Positions 46,266-57,320 of a stretch of 64,000 bases of DNA are shown in pieces. The stretch spans positions 7,518,394 to 7,582,393 of the forward strand of contig NC_040032.1 in assembly GCF_000972845.2 (NCBI RefSeq), in the 5' to 3' direction. The DNA comes from Larimichthys crocea (taxonomy: Eukaryota > Chordata > Actinopteri > Sciaenidae). The stretch's first letter is position 1; each line of letters starts with the position of its first letter. A program made the position numbers and the translations under genes. The notes beneath the pieces are model-generated. The model did not search any database, was not told where the DNA came from, and was given only the letters and a program-made list of their open reading frames with translations.

Positions 46266-47363
46266 ATGTCACTGGAGCCAGTTTCAGAGAGCTCCAAGCT
46301 GTTGTCAGCAGCTGTAAGATCAGAAACGAACTGTTAAACTGTGTAAAGTTCATCTGCACAATAACGTGAAACACTTTTTAATCTGCAGCATAAAGTGTGA
46401 GTCAGATCAGTTGAAATCAAATAAAAGTTTGACTTACAAGATGGAGGACGTGAGGCTGAAATCAAAAGAGAAATCATTTCAGTTCCAGTTGTCAGTAAAT
46501 ATGATCCTCTCTTCTACTCACTCAAACTTCTGTTCCTTCTGTTTAGTCCTTACTTTCTTTCTTTTCTCATCACTTCTCTCCCACATCATCATGGTATAGT
46601 CATATTATCATGACTGACACAGTTACTGTTGTTACTTCCAATGTTTACATTTACATTTAGTCATTTAGCTAACGCTTTTATCCAAAGTGACTTACAGAAA
46701 AGGGAACAATCAAGGGACAGTGTGACTTGAAGAATCTCGTTTAGTTTGGGAAGATAATCTTAAAACATACAGGAAAGCTCTCCGTAATGCCAGAGCAGCC
46801 TATTACTCTTCATTAATAGAGGAGAATAAGAACAACCCCAGGTTTCTCTTCTGCACTGTAGCCAGGCTAACAGAGAGCCACAGAGCGCTCTATTGTCTTG
46901 GCTTCCTTGCACTGGCTACCTATTAAATCTAGAATAGAATTTAAATTCTTCTCCTTACTTACAAAGCTCTTCATGGTCAGGCACCATCATATCTAAAAGA
47001 GCTCATAATACCTTACTACCCCTCTAGAACACTGCGCTCTCAGGACGCTGGGTTCCTTGTGGTTCCTATAGTCTCCAAAAGTAGATTGGCAGCCAGAGCT
47101 TTCAGCTATCAGGCTCCTCTTCTGTGGAACAAACTACCATTCTGGGTTCAGGAGGCAGACACGGTCAACACCTTTAAGAGTAGACTGAAGACTTTCCTTT
47201 TTGATAGAGCTAGGTTAGGGCTGGCTCAGGTCATCCCTTAGTTATGCTGCCATAGGATTAGACTGCCGGGTGACTCTCCCTCTCTTCTCTCTCTCTCTCT
47301 TTTAGGGTTATGTCTAGTCAGGCACGGTATTGGTTGAAGATGCAGACACATCTCCCTTTACTG

Positions 47364-47416
<53 letters not shown>

Positions 47417-50361
47417 AAGAGGTAGCCAGTGGAGCTTGATGAGCAACGGGGTAACGTGACCTATTGGGATGGTTGTAGACCAGAAACGCCGCCACGTTCT
47501 GGATCATCTTAAGAGGTTTTACTGTACAGGCTGGCAGGCCCGTCAGGAGGGCATTATAGTAATCTAGTGCGAAGATAACCACGGCTTGTGGCAGGAGTTG
47601 GGTAGCATGTTGAGTTAAATAAGGCCTGACTTGTCTGATGTTGTAAAGTGCAAGTGCAAGTTTCTCGCCACCACACACATGGAGTCAATTTTGATGTTGA
47701 TGTCGTGGTGTATTGTAGGTTTAGATGGAAGGAGCAGCAGTTCAGTTTTTGAGAGGTTCAGCTGGAGGTGATGTGCCTTCATCCATGTGGAGATATCTGA
47801 GAGGCAAACTGAGACCCGTACAAACACTGAGGGGTCTACAGGAGGAAATGACAGATAGAGCTGAGTGTCATCTGCATAGCAGTGATAGCAAAAGCCATGT
47901 GAGTGGATAATCGAACCCAGGGATAGATGTAGATAGCAAACAGAAGGGGCCCCAGCAGCAAGCCCTGGAGCACCCCTGCGGTGAGGTGATGAGAAGCCAG
48001 GATACACTGAATGAGCACAATGTCAGGTAGGATTCAAACCAGGAAAGAACCGAACCAGAGATGCCCATGTTAGAGAGAGTAGAGAGGCGGACACAATGGT
48101 TAACTGTGTCAACGGCAGCTGATAAGTCAGCACAATGAGGACAGAGGACTGTGCTGCTGCTCTGGCTTCTTTCAAGTCTTCTGTCACAGACTACAGAGCA
48201 GTTTTAGTCGAGTGGTCACTCTTGAAACCAGATTAATTTAGATCAAGAAGATTGTTCTGTGAGTGGAATTCTGAGAGTTGCTTAGCAACCTGTTCAACAG
48301 CAGCCCACTTCAATAGTTTTGGATGAAAATGGAAGAAGTTGGAACAGGACGATAGTTCTCAAACTCAGCAGGGTTGAGAGAGGGTTTCTTGAGTAGAGGT
48401 GTCACTCGAGCCACTTTGAATGTGGTGGGTAAAGTGCCGGAGGTCAGTGACGCATTTATCATATGTGTGATAGGCGTCTCGATGGGTTCAATTGTTGAGT
48501 TCAGGGAACTGATGCTTGATTAAATTTTTCTACCTGGATAAAAACATCAACTCAAAGACTAAAATCAAAGTAGGCCTACTTTCCATTTCTCTCTCTCACC
48601 TCTCTTAAAGTAAATGATTAATCCAGTGATGACAGCGATGAGGACGACACCAACAACAACCACTGGAGCAGCGATGAGGACGGTCATGTCACTCGGCTCC
48701 TCTGTTAAATTAAAAAATCAAACCATCTAAGGATTTATTCATACGTAATATTTCTATGACTTTTTTCGCAACCGAATTCAAACAAACAACATGCAGACCC
48801 ATTCAGCACCCTCTAATCCCAGTCTTACCCCAGTTGGTCCTGATCTCTGCTTTGTCCAGTCTGGTGACGATGTCGTCCTCTACACCAGAGAGCTGAAACA
48901 CACAGTCGTACCTCCTCCAGTCTTCAGGTGTGACTGATGAAAGGTTCAGGTCGATGCTCATCTGGAAGGTTCCATCATGGTTGGGGAGGATCTCTCCGTG
49001 CTCCACGTCCTCATGAAACTCCTCTCCATCTTTCCTCCAGAACATCATGGCTCTGTCAGGGTAGAAACCTGTAGCATGGCAGGTGACTGGAGAGGAGGGA
49101 GTCTTCTGGAGGAGAGACACTGAGGGAAGCTCTGCAGACAGAGAAAGATCACAGTGTCAATGTTCAGCATCCAGAAATGTCAGTCTGTACTGATTGTTTA
49201 GGACTAACTCAAATCTGACCACTACAAAACAAAGAGCCAAAAACAAGTTCATATCAGACTGACTGGAGTGATGATACAATGACACTTCAGGTCATGTGAT
49301 CCTACCTGTTCTCAGCAGAGAGCTGTTGCCATAGACCAAATATTTCTTCAGCCACCCAGGACAAATCTGTGTGAGGTAAATCACATTGAATCGTGTTCCG
49401 GCTTTGTCAGCATCCCATCTCTGTTTCATGATGGAAGCCTGTGGTTTAGGAGTGATCCATGTCGATGTCTTCAGGTCAAATGATAAGAAGTCTTCTCCAT
49501 CATAACCATACTGATTGAAACCGCTAACCTCTCCAGTCTCATCATCCACCTCACAACCACTCACCCTCTGTACAATGTGGACACCTGAGAGAGAGACAGA
49601 GACAGAAACACTCTGTAAATAAGTTTGATGTACAGATGAACTTTCCAGTGAAAGACAGTAGCTAATGTTCTATGAATTGACAGATGACTTCCAATGTCAG
49701 TATTCAAAGTGAGAATGTCTTCTTGCATTCTATTCACATCAGTCTCTTAATCAAAGTCACACCTGTGTGACACCTGCAGTCTCAGCTCTAAATATCTTGC
49801 AGATGTCTGTAAAGTGCACATGTGAGCACATGAGTACATGTTCAGAATAGAAGCTAAATCTGTTTGACAAACAACAATAAAAGGAAGTGAAACATTTTAG
49901 CAGGAAAGAGTCAAACACAACATGAAGAAATACTTTACCTCCACTTTGGTTTAAGTCCTGCTTCAATATCTCAATGTTGTCTTTTAAAAGGTTTGGCAAT
50001 CTCTCAAAACAGTGCGTAGTGTACCACTCAAACTGATCAGAATGGTCTTCAAATATTTTTTTTCATCCAGTCCTGTTTTGGATCTATCTTTTTGTTGCTG
50101 TCACAGGTAACTATCGGAATTTCATCAACCATTGCAGTTAGTACAAAATCTGGGAAGTTTGTGACTCCAGATGATCCAGTTGCGAACATTTTCAGGGAGT
50201 GGTCCACTGCAGGACAAACAAGGTTTATATATTCAGTATAATGTTGAGGGAAAATTCAAGTAAGTTGTGTGAAGCAAAGATCTAAAAGTAAAGATTTCAA
50301 ATGTGATCTTACCTGATGATGAAACTTGACATAAGAGAAGCAACCAAATTAATTTTTTCAT
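46229..50361 (-). CDS. MHC class I-like copy C, one frameshift
   Basis: Exons: 50361-50313 leader ([16 protein letters not shown]), 50206-49939 alpha1, 49584-49306 alpha2, 49131-48829 alpha3, 48701-48600 transmembrane ([20 protein letters not shown]), 46455-46438 microexon, 46311-46229 tail. Everything is open except alpha1. There a run of eight T (50056-50063, A on the coding strand) is two longer than in copy D and, with one codon lost nearby, leaves a net +1 shift and an early TGA. If the homopolymer is an error the product is 366 residues. Cys101 and Cys164 of alpha2 are both present. The tail ends in [11 protein letters not shown], encoded by an inserted repeat. The long last intron holds two opposed LINE fragments. 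Gene or recent pseudogene cannot be decided here. Confidence 0.8.
46640..46700 (+). repeat. short fish interspersed repeat
   Basis: TTTACATTTAGTCATTTAGC followed by ACGCTTTTATCCAAAGTGAC, a motif pair found dispersed in many fish genomes. Marks the start of inserted DNA in the copy C intron. Confidence 0.45.
46747..47413 (+). mobile_element. L2-clade LINE fragment with internal deletion
   Basis: A linker piece ([16 protein letters not shown]) is joined directly to [11 protein letters not shown] and the C-terminal part ([20 protein letters not shown]). The copy ends in a 40-bp CT run. The central RT is missing. Confidence 0.85.
47415..48490 (-). mobile_element. second, inverted L2-type LINE with RT core
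   Basis: Minus-strand frames give the decayed [15 protein letters not shown] block, then [11 protein letters not shown] (47897-47852), GPLLFAIYI and, at the high-coordinate end, a [22 protein letters not shown] stretch. A different family from 46747-47413. The class I intron resumes at about 48492. Confidence 0.8.
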
Positions 50362-50519
50362 CTTGTTTTGATGAAGACGTGTGGGTACAACACAGAGCTG
50401 GTTCAGGTGACTGATCTTCGGTCTCAAACTGTTTCCTGGTTTAAAGAGGTGAATGTTTTCATTAATTGTCTGACTGACTTCTGGATCCTCCCTGTTTTTC
50501 ACATAGTTTATCATGTGCC

Positions 50520-51011
50520 ACTGTTTCTATTTTAGACTTCATCTGGATGCTACACACACAAATGTACATTAGGGTGACAGAAACAAACATAGGCTATGTT
50601 CATGTGGATGGGAAAAGCACTTTAAGCACAGGTGGACATGCACTTTTACCAAAAATGCACATGCATGCAGACACATGCACAAAACACTGTACCCGCAGAC
50701 TGGTGCAACATTTAAAACTCAGTGGTATGTTAATCTGGGCTGTGTAAACAGATGAGGGGGAGAAAAGCAGCTCTCGGGACAAAAGAAACAGCAGCAGGAT
50801 CCTGTAATGACTCCACTCAGGAGCCCACATCACCCTGCAGCCTCTGCTTACACAGCCACATGATTACACTAAACATGGCAAGGTTGCAACATCATCACAA
50901 CTGCATAGGGGAAGAAGATGGGGGCTTTCCTTAATAATAATAATAATAAATAAAATAATCCAACATACACCTCTTTTCCTTTCTTTTTCCTTTTCTGTGT
51001 TTTATGTTGAT

Positions 51012-51064
<53 letters not shown>

Positions 51065-51699
51065 GTATCTTATGTCGATGTGAGAACCAAATTAGAATTA
51101 ATCTCACACCATTAAAATTAACTTAACCTTAAAATTTTTACTCCTTCACATGCAGAACCCGCGTCTGAACTCTTTCATAACCTCTAAATATTTCTAATCA
51201 CCACCTTTGTGATCATGGCAAAACAGCAGACAATTACTTATACCTTGATTCCCCACCTCATTTAGAAAGAGAGAGAAGAAAGAAAAAAAAAACAAAGACT
51301 TGTTGGACAGTCGATCAATTTGGTTGAGAAATTGAGCACAGTCGGTGCTGCTCCACCCGGCTCACCATCCAGCTGCAGTTAAAGGTTAAACGCTTCATTC
51401 AAGGGCAGCTGAAGGTAACCGGACTATTTTGTTAATGAGTAAATTAATGAGTAAGATGAGTTGGAACAAAGAGGAATATATACATCTGTGTACATGTTAC
51501 CAACAAAGTTTGTGTGAATGAGAAAAAGCCAAACCCAACCTGTAAGCTAGGTCATCTTATGTCTCACCTATTTATTTTCCTAAATTTTTTAATATATTAA
51601 TTTTATATATGATTTCTATGACCCATTGGGTATAAAAGGCAGTGGTTTCATTTTAGCAGACACAACCCACAACTAAACAAACAATCACACACCAAATCT
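50520..51699. other. spacer between copy C and the next flank block
   Basis: Not shared with the other copies. Contains a (GA)n tract at 51018-51060, a short AAT run at 50935-50950 and no recognisable gene. The overlapping open frames at 50547-50934 are unsupported. Confidence 0.5.
51018..51060. repeat. (GA)n microsatellite
   Basis: About 20 uninterrupted GA units. Confidence 0.95.
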
Positions 51700-51729
51700 N
51701 NNNNNNNNNNNNNNNNNNNNNNNNNNNNN
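51700..51729. other. assembly gap, 30 N
   Basis: Separates the copy C upstream spacer from the partial 5' flank block. Confidence 0.99.
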
Positions 51730-51794
51730 ATCCAGTGCAGGCAGGTGCACCACTTTTTCGTCAGTGAGCATATCCTGGTTTTACTGGAGCAATG

Positions 51795-52060
51795 TAGGAA
51801 CATGCCGACAGACCAGGAGAGGAAACGCAGTGTCCAGGACTCGCTGACGGTGAGCTCTTACTCACATGTTCTCCCAGCAGTCCTTCATGAAGGGTGTCGT
51901 ACACATCACAGCAGTACTGGGAGAAGATGACGAAAGTTAGGCATTCACCCCCTGGATGCTGTGTTTGGAGGATCCATGACAAAAGTCCCTCTCTCACATC
52001 AAGATCACCACACACATCTTCATCATCATCCTCACTTTTAACTTGGCTGGTGCTCGATTT
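51795..52060. repeat. 5' flank block, upstream of copy C
   Basis: Homologous to 44740-44990 and 56290-56520. The minus strand shows a longer open frame (52015-51761), with QYCCDVYDTLHEGLLGEHV, than the other copies. Origin uncertain. Confidence 0.5.
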
Positions 52061-53775
52061 TTTATTTTATTTCTGATAATCAAAGCATATGATCAACGTA
52101 TTTCTGTTTACTAATGACAAACCACATATAATAAAGTTTTCTATGTCTGCTTGAAAGTTTCCTTTCCCAAAGCTGCTTTTCAACAGCCTGCAACAAGAAC
52201 AGTTCAGGCAGGTGTGTTCAGTTCTTTTGTTTGCTGTTTTCTTCAATGAGGACTCACTCACACTTCACTTGTTGTTTGGTTTGTGGCAAGTTGCTGAAAA
52301 CACACCTGAAGTCCACTTGGTGTTTGCTGTCTCCTTTTTGACAATAACGTGAGTGTTATAATAAAACATTTAAGAAAGCCTTTGTCTGACAGCTACTCTG
52401 CTCAGAGCTGACATTAATATCAAAACTTTTCATCCATGTATTACTCTGTGAGAATAACCTGCTCAGTAATAGTCATTAACTGGGATTCATAGTTAACGAT
52501 GAGTGTGTGGACTGGTCAATCCATCTCAGCCTGATTAATAAACATCTTAGGAACCCAGGATCCACTGCGGAGTTTTGGAGAGACACTGAAACTCTGGAGA
52601 GAGAAAGAGGCTGTCACACCGTTTACCTTTGCACCACCAGGGGACGCCAAATTCTCATGAATGACAATGAATGTTTGTTTCATGGACACAGAAGGAAAAC
52701 GAGGCAGCTCTTCTTCTGACATGGGACATTTCATGACAAGCAACATGCAAACAACAAGTACACGTTAAAGATTGATTGGGTTAGATTTTATTAGATTTTC
52801 TGACATTCATTCATGACCATGAATACTACAATACTAACACAGTGGGTATCAGTGGGTACAGAGGTATGACCTGGCCTTATATCCACATTGTATCTGCTCA
52901 GGATGAACTACATCTGCTGGCCTAACTGACTTGACAGACAACTTCCTGTGAATGTCATGACCCGCTCAGTAATCCGACCACCATCACTGTCTGTCACAGG
53001 TGATTTTATCAAATCAAAATCAATCAAATCAAGTTTATTTATATAGCCCTTTACAATAGCCAGACGGTACTCAAAGTGCTTTACAACAAAGCCATAAAAA
53101 AACAATACATAACAGGTACATAGATAAATAAATACAATTAAATTAAAATACAATTAAAAATTAAAAGTACTGTAGTGTTAAATACCTTTAACTGTGCTGA
53201 CTCGGTGCTATGTTGGGATCTAAAACTGGACTGAAATTTATCGAGGATTGAACTGATCTCCAAGAATGTCTGTAAGAAAAGGCAAGTGGGAGTCCGGTCT
53301 AAAATTGGAGAGCACAGAGGGGTCAAGATGTGGTTGTTGTAGGAGGGGCCTGACCCCAGCATGTTTGAAGGCAGCTGCAACAGACCCTGAGCTAAGACAA
53401 GTGTTTATAAAAACAAGCAGACTCGGCCCTACAGGACTCAAAACCTCGTTCAAAAACTTAATTTTAAGTTGTTTTAAAATCATAAAATATTCAAAATGTG
53501 TCAAACACAATACACTATTTTAACATGGTTAGAAACTTTAAGAGAAAATATTGCATCAATGTCAAAGAATGATAAAATAACAAATACTTGGGGGAAACAA
53601 TTATTGAAATATATAGAGGTAAAAAATAGTTCAGTAATAATGTATGAAATTAAATCATGTTCCAGTGGTTTGTTGTTAGTTTCTGAAAATGTAAATCTCA
53701 GTTATCTTTCTCGATTTTCTGTGCATGCTTTTTATTTTATGTGTAAAAACACAGGTCACTGCAATGTCTGATTTG

Positions 53776-54691
53776 TATGGGGTGCCGTTTGTAAAGCGGC
53801 TCACACTGAAAATAACAGCAACATTTTGTCACATTTAGCTTCAAACAATGTTTAAAAAACTGGTATGAATTTTTGAGAGTCACTTTTTTGCCCATTCACA
53901 ACAATATTTGTCAACTTAGAGATATTTTAAATATTTAAATCTAAATATAAATGTTAGATCTAAATGTTAAATCTAAATTTATTTCTAAATGTTAAATCTA
54001 AATCTAACTCTAAATGTTAAATCTAAATGTTACATATAAATCTAAATGTTAAATTTAAATCTAAATGTTATCTCTAAATGTTAAATCTAAATATAAATGT
54101 TGAATCTAATCTAATTGTTAAATCTAAGTCTTTCAGGGGAAACTAAATATTTAACTAATATGCAAATTCAAATGCAGATAACAGGAAGTACCAAAATTAA
54201 AGCTCGAGGAGGTCAGAGCGTGTTTGTATTGGCAAATAACGAATAAAACCCATCTTATCCGGGGAAATGGACTCTTGGACATGGATTATCGTGATAATAA
54301 CTACCTAAAATAACAAACACGTTTGGAGAAACTTTATTTGAAGAGTACTTTGAGTTTTTAGTGTCACTTTTAGGAAGAGTGGGGGACTTATGACCTGATC
54401 AGTCAAAGAGAGCCCCTCGTGGCTGGCTATAGTGGCTACGAGTCATAAGTAATAAATAATAATAATAATAAGTAATATTTAGTTTAATATTTAAATTTAG
54501 ATTTAACATTTAGATTTAACATTTAGATTAAAATATTTAAAATATCTCTAAGTTGACAAATATTGTTGTAAATGTGCAAAAAAGTGACTCTCCAAAATTC
54601 AGACCCGTTTTTGAAAGATAGTTTGAAGCTAAATGTGACACAATGTTGCTGTTATTTTCAGAGTGAGCCGCTTTACAAACGGCACCCCATA
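53776..54691. mobile_element. 916-bp DNA transposon with ~190-bp inverted ends and 6-bp TSD
   Basis: Starts TATGGGGTGCCGTTTGTAAA and ends with its inverse. The arms remain complementary for roughly 190 bp. They are flanked by GATTTG on both sides (53770-53775 and 54692-54697). The empty site is seen in copies A and E, where GATTTGTCCTG is single, which proves insertion. Inside each arm lie tandem 12-14-bp units (TCTAAATGTTAAA). The roughly 340-bp centre encodes nothing recognisable. It lies about 60 bp beyond the class I copy D stop codon, in the 3' UTR. Superfamily unresolved: a 6-bp TSD is unusual. Confidence 0.85.
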
Positions 54692-54751
54692 GATTTGTCC
54701 TGTAAATATGTCACATGACACATGAGGAAACTCCCTGAGTGTGTTTGTCAT

Positions 54752-55790
54752 TCAGGTCTCTGGATTCAGNNNNNNNNNNNNNNNNNNNNNNNNNNNNNNN
54801 NNAAATCTGTGTGAGGTAAATCACATTGAATCGTGTTCCGGCTTTGTCAGCATCCCATCTCTGTTTCATGATGGAAGCCTGTGGTTTAGGAGTGATCCAT
54901 GTCGATGTCTTCAGGTCAAATGATAAGAAGTCTTCTCCATCATAACCATACTGATTGAAACCGCTAACCTCTCCAGTCTCATCATCCACCTCACAACCAC
55001 TCACCCTCTGTACAATGTGGACACCTGAGAGAGAGACAGAGACAGAAACACTCTGTAAATAAGTTTGATGTACAGATGAACTTTCCAGTGAAAGACAGTA
55101 GCTAATGTTCTATGAATTGACAGATGACATCCATCGTCAGTATTCAAAGTGAGAATGTCTTCTTGCATTCTATTCACATCAATCTCTTAATCAAAGTCAC
55201 ACCTGTGTGACACCTGCAGTCTCAGCTCTAAATATCTTGCAGATGTCTGTAAAGTGCACATGTGAGCACATGAGTACATGTTCAGAATAGAAGCTAAATC
55301 TGTTTGACCAACAACAATAAAAGGAAGTGAAACATTTTAGCAGGAAATAGTCAAACACAACATGAAGAAATACTTTACCTCCACTTTGGTTGAAGAGCTG
55401 CTTCAAATAATTTATCAAGTATTTGAAGACGATTGGCTCACTCTGAAGACACTCTATAGTGTACCACTCCAAATGCTGAGGATCGTCTTCAAATAATTTT
55501 TTCATCCAGTCCTGTTTTAGTTCTATCTTCTTTCTGTTGCTGTCACAATAACATACCAAAATGTCATCAATCATTAGAGTTGCCACAAACTCTGGGAAGT
55601 TTGTGAGTCCAGAAGATGCAGTTATGGAAATTTTCAGAGAGTGTTTCACTGCAGGTCAAACAAGGTTTATATATTCAGTATAAATACACATCATCATCAC
55701 ATTAGTCTAATTCCAGTCAACTATTTCAAATGTGATCTTACCCGATGATGAAACTTGACAGAAGAGAAGCAAGAAAAACAATTTTTTCAT
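54752..55790 (-). CDS. MHC class I-like copy D, interrupted by assembly gap
   Basis: Leader 55790-55742 ([16 protein letters not shown]), alpha1 55648-55379 and alpha2 55024-54803 are open and properly spliced. Alpha2 stops at the 33-N gap. On the other side of the gap, 54769-54752 is the last 18 nt of the tail exon (LNPET and stop). So alpha3, the transmembrane exon, the microexon and several kilobases of introns are missing, hidden or deleted. Alpha1 is closest to copy B (shared [20 protein letters not shown]), but alpha2 is identical in protein to copy C across the visible part. The copy is therefore a mosaic. An ISRE-like element lies 216 bp upstream of the start. Confidence 0.8.
54770..54802. 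other. assembly gap, 33 N, replacing most of copy D
   Basis: The left edge is tail exon and the right edge is mid-alpha2. In the other copies these points are 2.4-3.2 kb apart, so the gap length is wrong or the assembly is collapsed. Confidence 0.95.
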
Positions 55791-56005
55791 CTTGTTTTGA
55801 TGAAGACGTGTCGTGAAAAGACCGAGCTGCTTCCTCTGTTCTGTTTACTGATCAGTGATCATGAAGGGAAGTGTGTCTGTTCTGAACAGAGATGGATGAT
55901 TGTCAAACCTGTTTCTCACCTTTACAGAGTTCTGTTACAGTCATTTGTCAGTGTGCCAAATGAAGAATACTTGATATTAATCACTGATACTTCCAGGTTT
56001 CACTT

Positions 56006-56015
56006 GTTTCACTTC
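56006..56015 (-). promoter_or_regulatory. ISRE-like element, copy D
   Basis: GAAGTGAAAC on the minus strand at the same distance from the start codon as in copy A. Confidence 0.4.
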
Positions 56016-56204
56016 AGTTGTCTGTCATGCAAAATATACAAAAGAGAAAGATACAAAAATAAAAGAAAATATGAATATAACTGTCTGATAACTGGTGTAA
56101 TTAATGTGCATTCTTATTCATAGAATGAGTCAGTGCTAGTTATGTATTAATGTCCACATCCAAACATGAACTGTCACAGAGTGAGTGTCCTCTCTCTGCA
56201 CAGA

Positions 56205-56520
56205 GGGGAGTCATTATAGAGTGTGATGGCAGTGGACAGGAGTGACTTCCTGTAGCAGGAGCCTCCGACTGAACACTCTGCTGCTTCATCACCAGGAGAG
56301 GAAACGCAGTGTCCAGGACTCTGCTGACTGTGTGAGCCTCTTACCACATGTCTCCCAGCAGTACTTCATGAAGGGGTCGTACACATTCACAGGCAGTACT
56401 GGGAGAAGATGACGATGTTAGGCATGTCAGCCCCTGCTGCTGTGTTTGGAGGATCCATGACAAAAGTCCTCTCTCACATCAAGATCACCATCACATCTTC
56501 CACTTTTTAACATTTGGCTG
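56205..56520. repeat. 5' flank block, copy D
   Basis: Full-length match to 44686-44990. In D it is separated from the promoter by about 280 bp that copy B has lost. Confidence 0.65.
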
Positions 56521-56696
56521 GTGCTCTGTTTTTTTTTATTTCTGTTTAATCAAAAGATATCGATCAAACTTATTTCTGTAACTAATGACAAACGACATAA
56601 TATATATATATTTTTTTAATAATCTCAGGAGTGAGATTGGGCTTTGCACTATTTAATTTAGTTTAACAGGCCTATTGTTTAGTGTTGAACATGTTA

Positions 56697-56706
56697 NNNN
56701 NNNNNN
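56697..56706. other. assembly gap, 10 N
   Basis: Joins copy D upstream sequence to the outer edge of copy E. Confidence 0.99.
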
Positions 56707-56939
56707 GCGCTTTTCACTTCGCTTCGAGACGACAGACTGAGCGTGGCTTGCGTAGCCTCTGATTGGCTGCTGAGACTTGGTGCGTTTAATTGCAATGGGA
56801 AAATTAACACTTTAGCGATTGGACGTTACAAATGAAGATAATTTAAGAAAATAAACAGTCTCTCTTCCTTTTGCTGCCACATCTCCATTACAGTTTATAG
56901 TTAGTTGATGATTTGCTGCTGCTGAGCACCTGTGTCTCT

Positions 56940-57320
56940 CTATCTCTATCACAGGTTCCACTGCTACTGTAATCATTTTATCAGTCATTGTAATTCATTG
57001 TCATTTTATCATTCATTGTAATTCATTGTCATTTTATCAGTCATTGTAATTGTACAATATGTTTGTGTTGATTTGTTCTGTACACGTAACATCTATTGCA
57101 CGTCTGTCCGTCCTGGGAGAGGGATCCCTCCTCTGTGGCTCTTCCTGAGGTTTCTTCCACCTTTTTTCCCTGTTAAAGGTTTTTTGTGGGCAAGTTTTTC
57201 CTCACTGGAACCGAGGGTCTAAGGACAGAGGGTGTCACTCCCTGTACAGATTGTAAAGCCTCAGAGGAAAATGGACTTTGTGACTTTGGGCTCTACAAAT
57301 AAAATCTGATTTAATTTGAT
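56940..57320 (+). mobile_element. L2-clade LINE 3' tail beside copy E
   Basis: Same 3' UTR and the same insertion junction as 30607-30965 and 39863-40290, with three TCATTGTAATTCATTGTCAT repeats at its start. Confidence 0.85.

Noticed and set aside
53930..54125. TCTAAATGTTAAA repeats as telomere-like or centromeric satellite
   Set aside because: They lie symmetrically inside the arms of one transposon and are short.
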